Source: an uncultured Rhodospirillales bacterium (GTDB lineage Bacteria > Pseudomonadota > Alphaproteobacteria > Azospirillales > Azospirillaceae). From it: 64,000 nucleotides of DNA. The notes under the pieces were generated by a model, which searched no databases, was not told where the DNA came from, and saw nothing but the letters and a program-made list of their open reading frames with translations. Position 1 is the stretch's first letter. Every line of letters begins with the position of its first letter. This document shows, piece by piece, positions 61,444 to 64,000 of this stretch. The position numbers and the translations under genes are program-made. Location: NCBI GenBank assembly GCA_903927615.1, contig CAIYNU010000017.1, forward strand, positions 97,672 to 161,671. Reading direction: 5' to 3'.

Positions 61444-61803
61444 TGCGTAGCGGGGATGGGTTTAAAGGCCCCATGGCCATTGGCGATGCCGACGGCCCGA
61501 ACATACAATAATATGTTGTCCTTCTGCCGGAAATATCGCCGATCGACCGCATCGAATGACCAGCCACGGAAAAAACGGCAGGTTATGCGGACGTCGCGTG
61601 TATGTGTAAGAGAAATATCGTATGGTCACTCACGGCATGATGAGTCATCAAGATCGACATATTGCCTTATTCATCCAGGGCGAGGCGCGACTGGGGCGGA
61701 TCTGGCGACAGGGACAGCTTTCATCGACCCACACGATGGGTCTGAGGCCCTCTGGACCTTCGGGTGCGTTCGTCGCCATGATTCGCAGGAGGGGAGAGCA
61801 AGG
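61444..61803. other. Intergenic region upstream of the patatin gene
   Basis: 360 bases with no supported gene, though an open frame runs through. It holds ACATA-CAATAA-TATGT near 61501-61516, a possible small operator, and GGAGAG ahead of the patatin start. Confidence 0.35.
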
Positions 61804-63840
61804 ATGAGCGAAGAACGGGTGTTTCGCATTGGCTTGACCATGGCCGGCGCGATCTCGGCCGGGGCCTACACGGCTGGTGTGTTTGACTTTTTGATCCATG
61901 CGCTGGCAGCGCGGGAAGAGGCCAGGAAGAAGGCCGAGCAGCAAGGGGCGTCGCCCGGTCACCGGGCGACCATCGTGGCGATGACCGGCGCCTCGGCCGG
62001 CGGCATGACCGCGGTACTGGGGACCATCGCCCTGGGGCGCGGCCTGAGACCGACCAAGAAAACAACCGTTGCCGGCGGAACCATCGACTGCGTGTTGCCG
62101 GACTTGTATTCGGCCTGGGTCGAGCAAGTGCGGATGACCGCGGCAGACGGCGAGCGGTCCCTGCTGTCCCTCGAAGATCTCGACAATGACGGTAAGGTCG
62201 TGTCGCTGCTGAATGCGACGCTTCTGGAGAGTATTCGAGACCGGGCATTGCAGGTCCCAACGCCGCCGCCGTCGGTGCCGCCCTACAGCTTTGTGGCTGA
62301 AACCGTCCATGTCTACGCGACCGTGACCAATCTGCGCGGTACCGAATACGATATCTCTTTTGATAATGACAGCTATCGCTATCGCATGCTGAATCATGCA
62401 GATCGCAAGCATTATGCGATCAGTGGCCTGGGTAACGCCTCCGAATGCAGTGAATGGTCCGCTGATGACCCGGCATCCAAGCTCGCGATCAGCGATCTCA
62501 ACCGGGCAGACGGACCGAGCGACGGCTGGAAGGAAATGGGGAACAGTGCTCTGGCAACCGGCGCTTTTCCGGTTGGCCTGGCGGCCAGGAAAATGGCGGT
62601 AACCCAGGCTGATTATGACGGTCGCAAGTGGCCAACGGACACCCCGAGCGGCACCAAAATCAATCCGTCATGGCCATCGGGGTGGACGCCAACCGGAGGA
62701 AACTTCGGTTTTGTCGGTGTGGATGGCGGGGTCATCAATAACGAGCCGTTCGAATTGGCCCGCTACGCCATTCGGGACCTGAGCACACCAAACAATCCGC
62801 GCGCGGCATCCGACGCCGACCGTGCCGTGATCATGGTCGCACCATTTCCGGAAGGATACAGTTTCCCCCAAGTCGATTCGCTTGATGATGGGGTGGTGGC
62901 GATCATTACCGCGCTGTTTCCAACCCTGATTCAGCAGGCCCGCTTCAAGTTAGACGAGTTGGTGGCCGCGGCCCACCCTGAGGTTTGCAGCCGGTTTGTG
63001 ATTGCGCCGCGTCGGGATGGCAGTACGGTTCCCAGCTCCTTGGACATCGCGTGCGGCCTGTTGGGCGGTTTTGGCGGGTTTCTCGACCAAAGCTTCAGGG
63101 AACATGACTTTCAACTCGGTCAGCGCAACTGCCAGCAATTTCTGAAGAAATACTTCCAGCTTTCGGCGGATAACGCGATTGTCACGGGGCAGGACGGGGC
63201 CGAGGTGCCGATCATTCCGTTGCATTCGGCGTTGGGCGAAGGCGCCGGGCCGTTGGGTCAGCAAATCCCGCAGCCCTCATGGCCGCGGATGACCATCACC
63301 GCCTACCAGACCGTGATCGCGCAAATCGAAACCCGCGCGGACAAGCTGGTTCCGGCTCTGGTCAAACAACAGTTGGGTTCCGGGGTCGTGAGCAGTCTTA
63401 TTACGATCTTTTGGGACGTCATTCCGTTTGGATCGATCAAGGACAGGGTGATCAAGGCGGTGCGCCTGACCATCTTGGCCGACCTGATTCGTCGCGATCA
63501 GATTCAGGACGGTCTGGTGGCCCCGATACCGCCGTCGGCCAAGCAGCTGCGGAACTATACCCGCGAGGAGCGCGAAGTCCTGGCGCGTCTGGCCGATCCG
63601 GGATTCGATCTGCGGACCGTCGAAGGCCTTGCCGGCAGCACCGGGTTCTCCGTGGCCTTGGTTCAAGCCACCCTGACTTCGGCCTGTAACCTGCCGGACG
63701 GTGCCATCCATCAGGTCTGGAAGACACAGGTCAAGACTAAGGACAGGAACGGCGTGTCGTCCACCGTTGATGGCTACGGGCTTATGTTCTGCCGTCCCAG
63801 TTGGTTCCAACGCAACTTTGGTAACCTCAGCGTGGGTTGA
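61804..63840 (+). CDS. Large patatin-like phospholipase
   Basis: A 678-residue patatin-fold acyl hydrolase without signal peptide. The start motif RIGLTMAGAISAGAYTAGVF is the oxyanion/entry loop, the nucleophile is Ser64 in MTGASAGGMTAV (GxSxG) and the catalytic Asp307 is in VDGGVINNEPFELAR (DGG). The region 65-300 inserts more than usual patatins, and the C-terminal half (320-678) has no family I recognise beyond helical segments. Several bacterial long patatins of this kind are of unknown biology; a role in lipid turnover or in a membrane-attacking effector is possible. No CD-NTase or other defence gene is beside it. ATG 61804 follows GGAGAGCAAGG. Confidence 0.88.
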   Translation: MSEERVFRIGLTMAGAISAGAYTAGVFDFLIHALAAREEARKKAEQQGASPGHRATIVAMTGASAGGMTAVLGTIALGRGLRPTKKTTVAGGTIDCVLPDLYSAWVEQVRMTAADGERSLLSLEDLDNDGKVVSLLNATLLESIRDRALQVPTPPPSVPPYSFVAETVHVYATVTNLRGTEYDISFDNDSYRYRMLNHADRKHYAISGLGNASECSEWSADDPASKLAISDLNRADGPSDGWKEMGNSALATGAFPVGLAARKMAVTQADYDGRKWPTDTPSGTKINPSWPSGWTPTGGNFGFVGVDGGVINNEPFELARYAIRDLSTPNNPRAASDADRAVIMVAPFPEGYSFPQVDSLDDGVVAIITALFPTLIQQARFKLDELVAAAHPEVCSRFVIAPRRDGSTVPSSLDIACGLLGGFGGFLDQSFREHDFQLGQRNCQQFLKKYFQLSADNAIVTGQDGAEVPIIPLHSALGEGAGPLGQQIPQPSWPRMTITAYQTVIAQIETRADKLVPALVKQQLGSGVVSSLITIFWDVIPFGSIKDRVIKAVRLTILADLIRRDQIQDGLVAPIPPSAKQLRNYTREEREVLARLADPGFDLRTVEGLAGSTGFSVALVQATLTSACNLPDGAIHQVWKTQVKTKDRNGVSSTVDGYGLMFCRPSWFQRNFGNLSVG

Positions 63841-63868
63841 CGGGGATATCCCCTGGCGATGATTTTGC

Positions 63869-63904
63869 CGGGCCCTGCCTGTCACCCGCACGGAGCAGGG
63901 CCCG
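63869..63904 (+). terminator. Hairpin after the patatin gene
   Basis: CGGGCCCTGC (63869-63878) pairs with GCAGGGCCCG (63895-63904) around a 16-nt loop, 28 bp after the stop. The following TCGCTTTA gives only a weak T-rich tail, so it may act with Rho or as an mRNA stabiliser. Confidence 0.6.
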
Positions 63905-63949
63905 TCGCTTTAGTGTGTCGTGTTAGCACAATTGCTCGGTTAACGGTTT

Positions 63950-63996
63950 CCAAAGGCCGTCGGCCTTTGGTGGGGTCGTAGGGGCCAAGCCCCTAC
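63950..63996. repeat. Two-hairpin dispersed repeat, copy 2
   Basis: CCAAAGGCC-GTC-GGCCTTTGG followed 8 nt later by GTAGGGGC-CAA-GCCCCTAC. Same layout as 7661-7708, where the element forms the end of lpxK. The element continues to the window edge. Confidence 0.65.
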
Positions 63997-64000
63997 AAAA

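Noticed and set aside
61804..63840. CBASS-type anti-phage operon with patatin effector
   Set aside because: No CD-NTase, Cap or other defence gene is adjacent within the window.

Overview
This window is high-GC chromosomal DNA from an alphaproteobacterium. Several genes point to a Rhodospirillales-type organism: an Aap-type amino-acid ABC transporter, an LdtR-type MarR regulator, the glnB-glnA pair, a plcP-agt-like lipid pair, a bacteriohemerythrin, and a chemoreceptor fused to a PilZ domain. The assignment rests on gene content and protein character only; no 16S or phylogeny is available here. Coding density is high. I see no insertion sequence, prophage, integron or CRISPR array. Two tRNA genes (Leu-GAG and His-GTG) are present.

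Layout. At 0-4 kb lie the 5' end of gltX, a small secreted protein, an acyl-CoA synthetase and a MarR regulator. At 3.4-6.6 kb is a translationally coupled three-gene minus-strand operon: two unrecognised helical proteins and a TIGR04283-type glycosyltransferase. At 6.7-12 kb is a minus-strand envelope-lipid block. It begins with a COG2908 metallophosphoesterase plus glycosyltransferase, better read as plcP-agt than as lpxH, and continues with waaA, lpxK and an LpxL-type acyltransferase. At 12-16 kb are pmbA, radC, map and sfsA, all on the minus strand. At 16-24.6 kb are arfB, a bacteriohemerythrin, an ankyrin protein, cobD, rpmJ, an Arc/HTH-like protein, gcdH, ldtR and maeB. At 25-34.8 kb are a DUF805 protein, a dihydroorotase-like gene without its HxH motif, plsY, an M32 peptidase, SURF1, tldD, a PPP phosphatase and yajQ.

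At 35-37.3 kb is the nitrogen-assimilation locus glnB-glnA. A good sigma-54 promoter lies ahead of glnB. Downstream of it, in the presumed leader, is a 29-bp tandem repeat whose units each carry a small hairpin with a compensatory base change. At 38-42 kb are small unknown genes, including a coupled pair of membrane-anchored coiled-coil proteins. At 42.2-50.3 kb is a signalling island: a single receiver, a 1053-residue hybrid kinase with receiver and HPt domains, a chemoreceptor with a C-terminal c-di-GMP-binding PilZ domain, a secreted Cache-type protein, and a diguanylate cyclase whose GGEEF site is broken by one extra G in a ten-G tract. At 52.8-57.7 kb is the aapJQMP transporter, interrupted between Q and M by an antisense DUF1640-type coiled-coil gene and a 13-bp tandem repeat. 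At 57.7-64 kb are a GNAT protein, sseA, a ferritin-like gene behind a second sigma-54 promoter with twin upstream palindromes, a TIGR03862-type flavoprotein and a large patatin-like protein.

The points most worth checking are the structured glnB leader, the sigma-54 and palindrome arrangement upstream of the ferritin-like gene, the frameshift in the cyclase active site, the unknown coupled operon at 3.4-6.6 kb, and the recurrent short tandem repeats at gene starts. All functional assignments are from reading protein motifs by eye; no database search was run.
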